DNA of 64,000 nucleotides. Origin: Callorhinus ursinus. Taxonomy: Eukaryota > Chordata > Mammalia > Carnivora > Otariidae. The position numbers and the translations under genes were made by a program. The notes under the pieces are model-generated. The model saw only the letters and a program-made list of their open reading frames with translations. It was not told the DNA's origin and searched no databases. The stretch is from the NCBI RefSeq assembly GCF_003265705.1, contig NW_020312785.1, positions 19,372,968 through 19,436,967 on the forward strand. The letters run 5' to 3'. Below are positions 24,901-38,449 of the stretch, piece after piece (positions within the stretch are counted from its first letter, which is position 1; each line of letters begins with the position of its first letter).

Positions 24901-26367
24901 CTAACACGTTTTGTCATCAGTTTGTGACTTTTTAAGCCAAAAGACACTGTATGTGGGAGTGGGGAGGGATGAGGTGTTTACAGTGAGAATCCATCTTTAA
25001 ATTTCTAGTAACCTCACAATTCTCCTAGACATTAAAATTACAAACAGTACAATAAGTATTTATGTATAAAATTAGTTTCAACTTCTAGAATAACCAAGTC
25101 TACCTAAAATACAAACTGATTTCAAAACTACATCTCTTTCTCTCACTCAATAAGTATGTAATATTTATGACTGATTTACCTGCTGATAAAAAATAAACCT
25201 AAAAAAAAAATCCTGATTAGCAATGCATGCAAATGACATCTCTGTGATCTGACCAAAGTGATCCCCAAGGGTATTCTGTATCTTAGCACATTATTTTTCA
25301 AACTCAGTGTTGCAGTAAACATTAACATTAGTTGGATTTAAATTCACTATTAAATAATAAGTGGCAAGAAGACACATTGACACCTTTTTAAAAACCTGTG
25401 TTTTTTATCACCTCAGTTGAATGTAACACCAATCAGTTTTTCTGATAACTATTCAGAATGGAAGTAGAGATACTTTTAACTCCTTAACCTGAAGAGACCC
25501 CTGGACATGCTGCCCCTTCCATTGCAAGAAAACAAATTTCTTTAGAAAGGTGATGAAGATTGGATTTATGTATTTCCCTAGTACTCAGCTGAACAATTTT
25601 TAAAACTAGCTCTGATACACAAGCATGGATATCACAATTGTTTTTTAAATAGGACTGTAAAACTGACTTGGTCTTACTCAACATTTTGAAGAATAAATTA
25701 ACTCTGTAAAGCACTAAAATCCAGAAACAAAAAAGAAAAGGTCAAGATACATATGAATACCTAATTGGAAGCAATATTTCCAAATAATGTCATGTAAATT
25801 ATAAATCTATTTCAACTGAGATATCAGAAGAGAGAACAGTGATTATTAAACAAGTTGAGATAAAGAGAAGCAATAGTCCAAAAAGTTTCATGGCAAAACT
25901 GTAATGAGTGAAGGGTTTTTGCTTAATTTCTCTGGAGGTCTGTGGGGTTGTCAAGTGATCTGGACTCCCTCTTGAAAATGGCTTGTTTACGAGCCTGATA
26001 CTTTATAGCTCAAAGATTATAGCCTGAAAAGCAAGCTATAAATTGTTATATTTAGCTTGCATTATAAATGTTTCATGTTTGCAGAACAAGTGGTTTTCAA
26101 ATTACACATTAAGAGAAAAACATGATTTAATTATGTAACATTAATACAATAAGTCACGCAAAGTTCAACACTTTAATGAAACCTAAAACTTTAACTTCTT
26201 TGTGCAACCAGTCCCCTTTAGGGCTACAATTTCTTTATGACAAGATCCCTAAAGCCCCAAACATTCATGTACATCATCTCCATAATTAACTTTTTCCATT
26301 AAGTATAAATTTCTGCATCAGTCCTATCTTTGAAAAACTAATATGAATACAGTAACTAACATCATCT

Positions 26368-26575
26368 GAGGCACTTACTATGTACTAGGCACTTCTAAGC
26401 CCTCTGTATGTTTTATCTCATTTAATTCTCACAACTCTATAAAATAATCACTATTATTATTTACACCTTTCAGATAAGGAAAACAAAACAGGCAGGTCAA
26501 GCCCTAGGTCCACAGACAGAATACCCAGGCAATCTAGCCCTGATTATCTATCTGTATGCTCTGTCACATTATATC
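26368..26575 (-). repeat. MIR element, minus, nearly full length
   Basis: The plus strand reads acttactatgtactaggcac, ttatctcatttaattctcac, ttcagataaggaaaacaaaa and aggcaatctagccctg, in the order of a reverse-complemented MIR. Confidence 0.75.
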
Positions 26576-26973
26576 ACCTAACAGTGTTAACTTACAAAAT
26601 AGAAGTTACAGATTTGCACTGCAAAGACAGTCAGTGCAACACTAATCTTTCAAAAGGCTCAACTACACAAAGTTTAAAAGAAATTTTTATTCCCACATAA
26701 TTTTTCAGGAGGCAACTGAAGAAAGACCTTGAATTATAAACTGAAACCTATAAAGTTTACTGAAATTTGACAGTACAAAAAAATGAAAAAGCAATTACTA
26801 AAGTGACACAAAAAATTGGCATATTACTTGACCCACGTGTGAAGAAAAATTCATATTTATAAAGTTACTGTAGTAACCAAAATTAACGAGTTGATATTCA
26901 AATTTAACAGTTCCAGATCTGATGAGACAAACTGCCCCAAAACCAAGCACAGATAAAAGAATAGGATGACATA

Positions 26974-26974
26974 T

Positions 26975-27016
<42 letters not shown>
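26974..27016. repeat. GATA tetranucleotide microsatellite beside exon 6
   Basis: About ten uninterrupted GATA/AGAT units. On the gene strand the tract (CTAT/ATCT) begins 28 nt after the exon 6 donor GT at 27046-27045. Length variation is expected for such a pure tract. Confidence 0.97.
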
Positions 27017-27017
<1 letters not shown>

Positions 27018-27046
27018 CTCTGCTAAAAAATCTTTCATAATTTTAC

Positions 27047-27133
27047 CTTTTGGTTTCGGGGTAAATCTTGAGCATTTGACGGAGGCTTGTAATTCAGAAC
27101 TAATCTTCTAAATTCCAAAAGATTGAATAATGA
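27047..27133 (-). CDS. USP25: USP25 exon 6: USP domain thumb helix
   Basis: This 87 nt, phase 0/0 exon has 29 codons, residues 186-214. It starts [16 protein letters not shown], the helix that follows the Cys box in USP domains, and ends with a Pro/Asn/Gln-rich turn ([13 protein letters not shown]). The acceptor ttctttttcag is strong and the donor is AAG|gtaaaa. A GATA tetranucleotide repeat lies in the intron 28 nt past the donor dinucleotide. The length is divisible by three, so skipping would keep the frame but remove part of the catalytic domain. Confidence 0.97.
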
Positions 27134-28574
27134 CTGAAAAAGAACAACAATTTAAGATAACCTAAGGGAAAATTCTATTAACAGAACTATAAAAATATGA
27201 CTGGTCTCAGAGATTTATTTTTGACTATACTACTTATACCCAGGATTGTTGCCACTAGCACAAGGCCTATTTTCTCCTAGAGAAAATGTCAAATTTCTTA
27301 TATACTGACACACTGTTCTTGATCATTAACAATTTTTAGTGTAGTGGAAAGCAGAAAATTATATGTGGACAATTCAAAAAACCTAAAGGCTGTCTTTCTT
27401 TAGGTGCTTAATAAGCAGTTTCCTCAAAATAAAAGGTACACAAATGCAAAGTCTAAAACTTTTTAGACATGTTATGTTCACTGAGTTATCTTGAGGTATC
27501 AATTTTACAAAAATATAGTACAAATAAATTTTATGGGCCAGATGCTAGAGACAAAAAGAAATTACCTATTATCTCTAAGCTCAAGGAGACACACAGCCTA
27601 GAAAACACACAGATATTGTAACAACAGAAATCTGACTCCAACATACAATAATACTGATCTCACAGAGTGTGACAGCATATGAAAGCTGCCCATGGAAAGG
27701 CTTCCTAGAACTGTTTTTTAAACTATTGCTTTTAACACATTAACATCATGGTGAATATTTGTCCAAAAAAATGAAATAAAATACGACTGAAAATATTAAA
27801 ACATGTCATACATAGTAAACACATCACAGAATATTGTTTGCAAAGTTTTCATTGTACATATTTTACATATACATATATGTGTCAAGTGCTTCACAATATA
27901 AAAAGTATTCCCTTCTGGGAGTCACAGTTTATTACCCTTGAAAATCACTGTACAGGAGGCAATAATGTATGAGGTCTTAGCAAAGCTGTGTGAGCCAACA
28001 TGATAGAAGATAAAGGTAGCACCACAAATCAATGATAAAATAAGGTTTTGTTTAGGAGCTGGGTATTGGGAAAACTGGCCCACTATATATAAAGAAATAG
28101 AATCAGATATAGATATATATAGATATGGATGTGGTTTAAAGACCTAAATATGAAAGAAAAAATCATAACGATGGTAACAGAAACTGTAGGAAAACATTTT
28201 GGTTATCTTGGAATCCCAAAGTATTTCTTAATTAAACAATATGAACACATGAGATAATTCATTTATTCAGTCATTTAATAAATATTTATGGAGCACCCAC
28301 TACATGCAGACACAAGGGAGACAGGCAGCAGAAAATAAAACATATTGAGTCTCTGACAAAATAAGAATAGTATAGAAAGTGAAGGGTATGTAATCAAAAA
28401 GAAAAAGGATTTGAGAAGCATGTGTTTTCAAATATAGCTGTGTATCAGAGTAATTGTGGAACTTTAAAAAATACCTATGAAGCCTCTCAACAAAGATATA
28501 AGTACCACAGAAAACTCTGAAGTACATCAACGAATCAATGGCTAATTTCAAGAAGGACAAGATTAGCAATTCAG

Positions 28575-29250
28575 ATCTTCTTGATTTACGATGGTGTTAT
28601 ATCTAGATAAACCCACCGTAAGATTAAAATATCATTAAGTTGAGGGTGCCTGGGTGGTTCAGTTGTTAAGCATCTACCTTTGGCTCAGGTTATGATCCCA
28701 GGGTCCTGGGATCCAGCCCTGCATCAGGCTCCCTGCTCCACGGGAAGCCTGCTTCTCCCTCTCCCACTCCCCCTGCTTGTGTTCCCTCTCTTGCTGTCTC
28801 TCTGTGTCAAACAAATAGAATCCTTAAAAAAAATAAAGAAAATATCACTAAGTTGAAAATGCGTTTTATACACCTAGCCGACCAAACATCATAGCTTAGC
28901 CTAGCCCAGCCCAAAACTGCTCTGAACATTTACATTAGTGTACAGGTGGGCAAAATCATCTAATACAAAGCCTATTTTATAACAAAAATATTGAGTATCT
29001 CCTGTAATTTATTAACTACTATACTGAAACTGAAAAACAGAATGGTTGTATGGGCACAAAATGGTTTTAAGTCTATCAGTTGTTTATCCTCATGACCACG
29101 TGGCTGGGTAGGAGCCATCATCAAAAGAGTATTATTATTGTTAGCTCAGGTAATGATCAAAATTCAAGGTAAAGTTTCTACTGAATACATATTACTTTTG
29201 CACCACTATAAGTCAAAAAACCTAAGCTGAACCACGATAAATTTGGGGCC
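28575..29250 (-). repeat. Old DNA-transposon-like repeat split by a SINE
   Basis: The outer ends resemble each other in inverted orientation (ttgatttacgatggtg near 28580, gaaccacgataaattt near 29230). Inner text such as cctagccgaccaaacatcat and ggttgtatgggcacaaaatg follows a mammal-wide repeat I know but cannot name. No open frame remains. Confidence 0.5.
28644..28838 (+). mobile_element. CAN-SINE, plus orientation
   Basis: It has an 18 bp target duplication at 28626-28643 and 28839-28856 (aaaatatca then taagttga) with one mismatch. The head reads gggtgcctgggtggttcag. It is antisense to USP25. Confidence 0.96.
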
Positions 29251-32200
29251 ATCTATAGTCTCAAATGTTGCCAAATCCAATAAAGGGCAAAAAACTAACC
29301 TTTGGATTTGTCAACTGGGAAGTCACCTTTTCAGTAGAATGGCAGAGGAAGAACAGCAAGCAATGAGCAGTGAAGAAATGGGATATAAAGGGAACAAAGT
29401 ATGGACTGTTTTTAGGAGAAATTTAAATAGGAAAGAGAATAATGACAAAATAGGATAATCCCAACCCTACTTCTTTGCTCTAAGCTCCCATTGGGGAACA
29501 TTTTTTAATAGTTTACTTTTTTACTGAAATTTTCAATCTTGCTTTTAATTCCTTGGTCATATTAATACATATTATAAACAATCCAATTTTCAGGTTTCAT
29601 ATTGCTGGTTATTTTATCTTAATTTTTGGATATACCCTATTTTCTGGTATGATTATGACTGATTTGAGTGCTAAACATTTATTTTTATGTGAAAAGCAGA
29701 GAAAATTCTAAGTTCTAGATAATATTACCTTCTAATAGAATTTACATTTCCTTCTGGCAGGCAGCAAAACTGGGCCATTTGCAATCCCAGATCAACTTAA
29801 ACCAAACAATTCTGAGATGACACTGGGATTCAAAAAACTATAAAGCCTGGCCTATTTTCAGTTCTCATTAATCCAAGGTTCTAGCCCTCTAGAATTTAAC
29901 GAAGTATTTACTAACACTCCTAGTCTGTACAAAACTTTGCTTACCTTCCCAGCCACTCAGTAGCCACTTCTGGAATTACTCAAGGGTAAAATCAACCCAA
30001 CAAATGAAGCTTACTCTAAAAACCCGGTTCTCTCAGAGCTTAGCCTCAAAATCCCACACTGCTTTAGTGTTATGTGATATAGTCTTCAAAAGTTGATCTG
30101 TTGTTGTTTTGGTTTGGTTGGGTTAGGTTTCAGCAAAATACCACCAGGCAGACAGTCAAAAACAACCTAATAAGCTATTACCCAAAGTAGAACTTGGGAC
30201 CATTACAATGAATCATGGAAATTAATGTTTTTAAGTCACTAACATTCTGTATCCTCAGTCACAGTCATAATAGTATTGGTCAACATATTTCTTCAAGAAA
30301 GATGGGAAGGGTAATTGTCACTACCGCCTAAATTGTGTTTGTGATTGATGCACCCTGAAAACAAGTATCCTTTCATTCAGTCCAAAGCTAAAAGGTATAT
30401 TTTGAAGAGCACTTGGTAAAATGGAATTTGGCTAAACTCTTGCTAATAACAGAAAGCTATGAGAGATGAGATTTCAAATAACTTGTGGAAGACAAAGAGT
30501 GATGACAAGAGAGCAAAGGGATATAAACTGTCTATAATGAAGACACTGAGGAGAAGCAAGATCAATTCTCCTTGGTGGATTAAAAAAAAAAAAGGAATAG
30601 TGTCACTAAAGTTCAAGGTAAGGTAGGGACTGAAAACAGATGGCATGATTAAAAGATAAAAGTCTGTATACAGAGCAGTTAAATCCCCATATCCTTCCCA
30701 GATACAGAAAGGTCAGACAAATACCTCCTTCTGTGGGATACAGGATATTTAGTCTTTGGATATAATTGAACTGAACTGACTTGGGTTCAGAAAAATCAGT
30801 CATAGTGTGTGTGAGAGGGAATTAAGATTCAGGGCTACAAATGGGAGGATTAAGTAAAAACCCTGCAAAGTGATCCCCAGTCAACCTTTCCACAATCTTC
30901 TTTCTCTTAGGCCTGCTTTGGAAAGCCAGCAATCGTGCTCAAAACATAGAGAATAGGAATCCAGCTTGGATTCGAGACAGAGAAACTTTCCGTGGTAAAG
31001 GGAAACAAATTTAAAAAAAAAGAAAGAAAGAAATTGAGCTAATATGTTTACAAATATAGAACGTATCATTAAGACCATAACAGAGATGTTAAGAGTATTT
31101 AGAAAATTTTAGGGATAAGTATATAGAAAATAGAAAGAAAAAAAGGTGTTTTCCTGACAACGCCAAGAAAACAAAGGATTACAAAGGGCTACTCCCAGTA
31201 AATCACTGTAATGTTTACAAAGTCATAGAAAAATGTAAACACTGACTACTGACTATTTTAAACTTACGATATAACTATGTTGGGAATGAAAGAAAAGGCA
31301 ATTCTAGGTATGTGAAATGAGACAGCTAAATCCCCATTTATCTCATCAGGAAGGCATGTCATTTAGAAAAATGAAGATAAAAGGAAAAACAGCTAGAACT
31401 GGTTGTAGTTATTAAGAAGCAGAGACTGTGAAGTAGGGAGGTTTGGGGCAGATTACTACTATTTTTCATTATAAGCCTTTTACTGCTATGGAATTTTTTA
31501 TTTTCTCTTTGAACTATGTACTTAAATTCTTTGATGAAAATTAAAGATTTAAGAGCAAATAATGTGAATAAACATGTTAAATGATATCTTAACATTTTTT
31601 GAAAACTTGCACCATCTTCTCAATCCCATCCATCATTAGGGTGATAAAAGCATCTTAAGTCTTCAATTCCACCAAAATAATATACCCTACTTTTTCCAAA
31701 GTGTCAAACACTGTATTCTATCCTGATATAAAACAGTAACCTAGAAGATGTATTCTCTGCCTTCAGGATGCTCATATTTTAGTCAACCCGGAGTGACATG
31801 ACTTATGAGTTAAGGTGACCAACCATATCCTTTATCTTCCAACTCACAATTCTTTTGAGTGTGAAAGAGAGCTTTAAGACTTGATAACAGGTACCAGTAG
31901 ATCTACAATAGAAGTAAACTGGAGCTGTACGAAGCAAACTGAGAAGGATGCACACCTTACTTCTGAGCATCTCAGAGGCATCCAAATGAGAAAGGTACCA
32001 AGGGTCATCATGAGAATCCATGAATTACACCCCAAACTAGCAAGAGAGGAGTATGCTTCTAAGTAGCTACCTCATTCACTGATACCCTAGTGGAGAAAAA
32101 GCAGCCCCCATTAGTCCTTCCTAGGTGTTTAAGTTCCAGGATAAAAATACTCCTGACTAGCTAAGGGGTTAGTACTCAATCTAGAACAGTCCGGCTAATA

Positions 32201-34996
32201 TTGCTAGCATCCACAAGATTACTTAAGCCATCCTCTGTCCCATCTTCTCCCTGCTTATAGTCCCTTTCTGATATTGTGTCCCTTTTCTCCCAAAATACTG
32301 GTCCCAGTACCTAAAAAGACAAGTATAAAGCTGTACCCTCTGTAGCCTATCCCTGCTACGTATTTTGCAGTTAGAGGTTTATTATCCACAGAAATTTCTG
32401 TAACTGGCAGATATACTTACAAGGAAAAGAAGTCCCAATTGTTTCACACTAGTCCTGCCAACTAAGTAAATTCCATCCCTGAGAAAATTTTGTAATTGAA
32501 ACCTTACAGTACATTTACATCATAGTTTGAGTAAGTTCCAATTCACTTGGGAAAATACAATTAAGAAACTTTCAACAGTAACAGATTTCCTGCCCCACTT
32601 TTCTTTCATAGGTGAAAAATTCCATTTATGATGATAAACTTTTACATCTCAAATAGTATCTGTGGAATTAAACAATAATGTCACAAACTGAAAAAAAAAA
32701 AAAAAGATTCCAATTACCAGAGACGAAAATGAAAAGCTAAATAGAATACAGTAAAATTACAGTAAGGGGAAAAAACAAAAAAACCTGAAGTGATCTTTTG
32801 ACAAATTCTTCTTCCCATCCACACTTTTCCAAAATCTGAAGTTTATAATGTATTTCCACACACCTAAAGCCAATGATCTAATACTTCATTATAACCCAAA
32901 CTTTTCAAGGCTAGGTCACTTCTCCTAGGTATCCAGATTTCTCCAGAAAGAATTAAAAAATATATTAGTAACAATAATCCCAAGAACCCTATACTAGCCT
33001 ATTTTAGGATTCTACCAGTTAAACAGCCAGTAATTTAAGGTAAAATTTAGAAATCAGTAAAATTACTTGAAATTTTAAATAGGACAAGCAATTTTTTCCA
33101 GTCCATTCTCCTCCCCACCAAAAAATACCAAAAATTTGAGAAGTAAAACAAAAGCTACGATCAGCAAACACCACTCAGAGTAGAAATAGATGTACCACTG
33201 CTTCAATTTGAACTAAGATACTGAAAGAAGTTTATCCTATGAAAACAAAAAGTGGCTATCCCCATTTCTGTTAGTATGAATTTAGTTATCATTTCAAACA
33301 GGCCTTTCTTACAACACGGTGTAGAGAAATAAAAAGCACCTATTCTAACTAACAAATACTATTTGTAAATACTTTCTTCTAACAGTTTTCTGAAAGAGGC
33401 TTCTAATCAATGAGCCTCACTAATTGGCCATTATAGTATAGAGATAGCACCTAGTTGTCCAAATACAGGAAGCAAAGTGTATTCATGAAGACTCACATCA
33501 CAGCCTTAAAACTGTGCTTCATATTTTTAAATAATGTGTAAATTATAAAATTTAAATTGGACAATAAATGTAAAAACTCTTACAGTGCAAATAAAGTAAG
33601 GCAAAGAGACTAATAAAATTTTAGATATTATTAATATCTAAATATTCATTAATAATTAATCTAGGATAGGAACAAAGGTATTATTATAGATTTATAATAA
33701 TTCAGGTATCCCTTAACATTTTAATAGCCTGAAAAACAAAGAGTATAGCATATCACTAACTAGTATATGCCACAGAATATTAAAGAGTTAGACATAAATC
33801 TAGAAAACCAAAGTTAATCAAATTGTATGGTATTATGTGCCACGCAAAAAAGTGGGAGAAAGTTGGAAATTGTAACACTGAAGTAGGAAAAAAGTTAAAA
33901 CTACAGATTAATCACCTAGAGAACACAATTAACAATCTTAAAGAAAATGAACTAAATAACCAGAGTTAGCTGCTTTAATATCACAAAGAAGTTTATGCCA
34001 TCATACATACAGGCTTGGAAAGCTACAGAATGAAGAGATGTTTTGAATATAAAAAGAAATGGCATACAAAATTATTTAAATAGTACTCATCAGGAATACT
34101 AAATAACGAACTATAATTCAACTGCATTAGGAAAATCAAACAAAATATTTTCTTAAAGGGTAATAAAAATTAATTATTCATAGATAGTTTTAAGGAAATT
34201 ATTTAATTCAGTGTTTCATAATCTGATGGATAACATTATCAATTTCTAACTGAAAATGGTAAAGAACTAAAAATGGTAAAAAATAATAATAGTCATATCT
34301 TGTAAAAGAAGAACTAAGAAACAAGAAAGAAAACTAGTCCACATTAAGAAGATACATAACTATACATAAAAAATTCTTCATCTTAGAATAAGGATCTCAA
34401 GAAACATTTCGTAAGGGCCTTCTAAGTTAAAAAAAAGTGTTACTTTAAAAGTAACTAGTTAAACTATCAGTATTTATTCTTTACATCATTCTCACATATG
34501 CATTGAGAATTATGTCAATCTACACCCTCCTCAAACAAAATACCTCCTTATATTAAGAGTATTTAAATGACTATAATTCTATGATTAACATTTTCCATTA
34601 TATACAATAAACCTGATTTGATTAACAACAACAAAAACAGATCTGGTTTCATATCTTGGTTATCTCCTTCTCAAAATTTGCAGAGAATTACATACAAAAA
34701 CGTTTTTCACCCTTTCCACTCTGACAACAATTCCTAATAGGGAGGGAGCAGAGATAAATTTGAAATAAGTGAAAGACACAGGCAGTGCTCTACTGTCAAA
34801 AAACTCCATACTGGGGGTAAGGACAAGGGAGAAGTGCGGAGTCCTACAGTCCACAAATGAGTTCAGTAGACAGAAGGGCATATTAAAATCTTGCCTGCAT
34901 TTATGTTTAAAGTACACAATTTAAAAGAAACACAACCCCAATCCACTTTCCATTGCTATCATACCCACTAAGTAAGACCTGTGTAAAGATCCTTAC

Positions 34997-35159
34997 CTGA
35001 ATAACAGCACTAAACCAGCAAGTATTGCCAACATTCTTTAGTCCAACAGGAGCTTTGTCCTGCCTTTTTCTATCATAAGGGTTTCGAGAATCCCTCCAAA
35101 CTTCTGTAGGTGTTCTCTTTAAACATGCTTTATTTTCTGCTATGCTGGCTTCAAGAACT
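34997..35159 (-). CDS. USP25: USP25 exon 5: second UIM and catalytic Cys box
   Basis: This 163 nt exon begins with the last base of Arg131 and has 54 codons, residues 132-185. The first part ([10 protein letters not shown]) finishes the second UIM. It is followed by a basic linker and the USP Cys box, [16 protein letters not shown]. Cys178 is the nucleophile. Asn173, five residues before it, is in the oxyanion-hole position (USP family knowledge). The acceptor is ctccccattgcttaag|AG, with a second AG two bases downstream; only the first keeps the frame. The donor CAG|gtaagg is strong. The open frame continues into intron on both sides, so a naive ORF call here is longer than the true exon. 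Confidence 0.98.
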
Positions 35160-38121
35160 CTTAAGCAATGGGGAGAAAATGATGAAAAAAAGACAAATAC
35201 TGTGTTAATATCATGCCATACCCAAAGAAATAACATACCACAAACAGGATTTTAATTACTTAAGCTCTGGATAATGTATTTGGGGAAATACTATTAAACA
35301 CTAACTTTACTCAAGTACAAGTTAGTTTTCTTTAAGAATATAGCAGTGGCAAACATATCAAGAGACATGCAGCCTTCTTTCCTAAGAAAAAAGGAAATCT
35401 CAAACGCACAAAGACAGTGTTATAAAACAGAAAATATGTTAAATTATGTTTCAACAAATTCAAGGTTTAGTACCAGGAATAGAGCACCTAGACAAGTTTT
35501 CTAAGAAATCACTATAGTAAATATTTACAAAATAACATGACTAGTTTTTCATAACAGTTGCTTCGAATCATCAGGAAAACATTAAAAACTGAACAAACTG
35601 CATTTTTACTCCTCTGACCATTAATTTCCTTTTCTATAAAAAAAAAAAGCTAACGTAAATTCTAGGGTTCCTCTCAGTTCTAGAGATCTAGGACTCTATG
35701 ACAGCTAACTAAAGAGAGTCTTTATGTGTTTACTTCTTCACCCAAAAGTTGACCTACATACATATCAGAATAATAAAAGGTTTACCTCTTCAAAATAAGC
35801 TTACCTACAGAGTATCTTAAATACACCTAAATATGGCAAGAATAATGCTACTTTGCTTAAAGTAGCATTTACATGCTGTTCTTGCGCTTAAGCATGCTGC
35901 AACATGCTGGAAAATCCTGATTCCAACATCTGAATTAACAAAGCATCTTGCCTGCTTCAAGACATTTGTTATTAACTACTCTATTAAATAAGCGAAGTAA
36001 TTTTCGGGTGTCTTAATTAATTTTGTGTTAATTTTAAAAACCTCAGCAAGAATGAGTTTTTCCAACATTTTGGCTTAAGAAAATCTCATTCATGCTATAC
36101 CATCTTTATTTTAAAGATTTTGCCGTATCAGACTAATGTCAAATTAATATAGCTATATTCCTTAATTATGGAGAAAAAGTAAATTATGCTTTTATCTCTA
36201 AGCATTATTTTCAACATGTCAGATACAACGCAGTAGGATTCAAACTTATCATTATTTAAAATAACTTATATGAACACAGGATAAGGCCTTTCTTTGGGAA
36301 TCAATGAAACACACCCCCAAAAATAGCCGGTAACAAGAACATATGTTATAATGCAAAGATCAAAGTACATTCACACATTTAAAAATGAACAGTTTACACT
36401 TCTATAAACTATTAAAAGTAATCCAACATTAGCAGCAGTACTCTGCCCAAAAATCAGCTCTTACATGCAACCACAGTCCCTAGGAGGCTTTTTCTTATAA
36501 ACTATTTACCACTAAAAGGTACCACAACTCCTTGGAAGGTATTTAGTTAGGTTAATTGGGGCAGAAGAAAATCAGAATTTATCTAGAACATCCCACTGTT
36601 ACCAAGTTTTCAAGAACGTAAGGGGAAGATAAAAAGTCAAAAAGACAGCATGAAAGACTTCCTACTGTTCAAGTTGTACAGTTCAGCATAATATAGTAAG
36701 AATAAACTGAAACAAACTGATTTTGTACAAGGAAACTAGTTTATGCTCAAAGGAGAAAAGTTAATACATAGTATATAAAAGCCAAATATAACACAAAAGA
36801 CTGCTGTATATAAGAAGGTATATTTAATTTTTTACTGACTTTTATAGTGAGAGTTTTCACTTGACAATTTTGTTCTTTTTGTAATGTACATGTATATTTA
36901 GAAGTATATAAATAAGGGAAACTTATTTCCACCTTGGTAATTAGAGATGAATGAACTAAAACAAGCCATGCGTTCTGGGAAAAGTAGCAACAATACTACA
37001 AACAGAAGAATTAGCACCAGTGGTCATATATAAAAGACATCTTCAATTCAGTCATATGGTAGATCTCATCATTCATTATAACAAAAATATGGACTTTAAA
37101 GAAATAGGTTTATTGTAATATTCTTTAACCATATCATATGGCACAAGTTACTAAAAGATATGAATGAAAGAATATCATGACTTTGTGATCTTCTTGATTT
37201 AGAGCTTATTAACAAAGTTTTGTATCACCAGGGACTTAAAACGTGCTTCAGTAAGTTTCCTACCACCTCTTCCTGGCTCCTAAAAAACTATAAATACATT
37301 TACCATACTGCACCAAAATTATTTATTACTCAGCATCTGGAGGGTAGAAACACAGAGCTGTTTCATTCCTAAAGCATACATGATAAATACTAGGGGCTAA
37401 ACAAAGTATGGATGATTAAGATATTAGATGTTGCTATCTCTTTGCTATTTTTTTAGCAAAAGCCCAATCTCTAGTCCAAATATTACTCTATTCCCAAGCC
37501 CCCATCCCTTTCTGTAGTCCAGCATTGACAAAATGAATATAAACTTTCTATAAAGCCAAGTGCTACACAAGGGTTCCTTTCCTGGCCTCACCAAAGTAAA
37601 GCCATTGATACTACCCAGGCTTTGAAGTATAAAGTATGCAATAGCTACAAACCCAGGTATTAAGTCTGTCAGTAGAGAAAAAAACTAACACTGCAAATCT
37701 CGGAGCTCAGAAATAGCTTATAACAAAATATAGCATGCCAAGAAAGGCAACCCCAAAAGCCACAAATCAAAAACCAATTCCCACTACCCGTCACCTGCTT
37801 TCTTATCTTCCCAACACTGGTCATGACCATGCAGCAACATAAAAGGATGACAAAATGTTTTGCCCTTTTCCTTCCACACTCTATATGGAATATTTAAAGC
37901 ACTTAGTTATGATAAATGTTCACCTCCTCATTAAATTTTTATTGTACTGATTTTGTTTTTTGGGCTTTTATGCTAGTTTTATTATGTTTGTATTGTTTAA
38001 ATTTAAATTACTTAAATTACATTATAGCAGTAATGTTGAAAACATCTCACTTTAGATCATCTAAGTACATTTAGGGAAACATCATACTCACTGAAGAACA
38101 TACATATCATTTAAGCTGAGG

Positions 38122-38142
38122 AAGGAAGGAAGGAAGGAAGAA
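38122..38142. repeat. GGAA short tandem repeat
   Basis: Five GGAA units in a row within an A/G-rich stretch. Tracts of this kind can be ETS-factor sites, but at this length it is only a simple repeat. Confidence 0.85.
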
Positions 38143-38252
38143 ATAAACATTTTGTTGATTTCCTTTAAAAAAATATATTATTATTAGAATCACACTAAAT
38201 CCATGAGTCAGTTTAAGGAGAACTGACCATTTTTACAATGTTCAGTACTCCA

Positions 38253-38432
38253 GGGCACCTGGGTGGGGCAGTCAGTTAAGAGTCTTGACTCTTGATTTGG
38301 GCTCAGGTCATGATCTCAGGGTCGTGAGATTCAGTCCCACATGGGGCTCCACACTGGATGTGGAGCCTGCTTAAGATTCTCTCCCTCCCCCTCGCCTTCT
38401 GCCTCTCCACTCTCTGCTCCCCGCCAAAAAAT
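38253..38432 (+). mobile_element. CAN-SINE, plus orientation (older)
   Basis: Head agggcacctgggtggggcag, middle ctcaggtcatgatctcaggg, and a short A tail. The terminal AAATAAAT part is missing. Flanks suggest an imperfect duplication (ttacaatgttc / ttacaacgttc). Confidence 0.9.
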
Positions 38433-38449
38433 TACAACGTTCCAATTTG

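Larger units (their letters stand above)
19286..27046 (-). other. USP25: Intron 6 of USP25
   Basis: This 7761 nt intron contains a MIR/L2 area (19625-20050), SINEs at 20564 and 21265, a decayed L1 (about 21490-24900) split by a SINE at 22701-22888, a MIR (26368-26575) and a GATA microsatellite (26974-27016). The stretch 24900-26360 shows no recognised repeat. Confidence 0.9.
27134..34996 (-). other. USP25: Intron 5 of USP25
   Basis: This 7863 nt intron contains old repeat pieces (about 27535-27720 and 28250-28560) and a DNA-transposon-like repeat (28575-29250) split by a SINE (28644-28838). From 29250 to 34996 I recognise no repeat apart from poly-A runs and a perfect palindrome at 33621-33641. 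This is the largest apparently repeat-free stretch in the window. Confidence 0.88.

Noticed and set aside
26974..27016. CRISPR-like array
   Set aside because: The units are contiguous tetranucleotides with no spacers, and the genome is mammalian.
34907..35236. 109-residue minus-strand open frame as a stand-alone gene
   Set aside because: Only the middle 54 codons are real, as USP25 exon 5. The rest is intron read-through past AG and GT borders.
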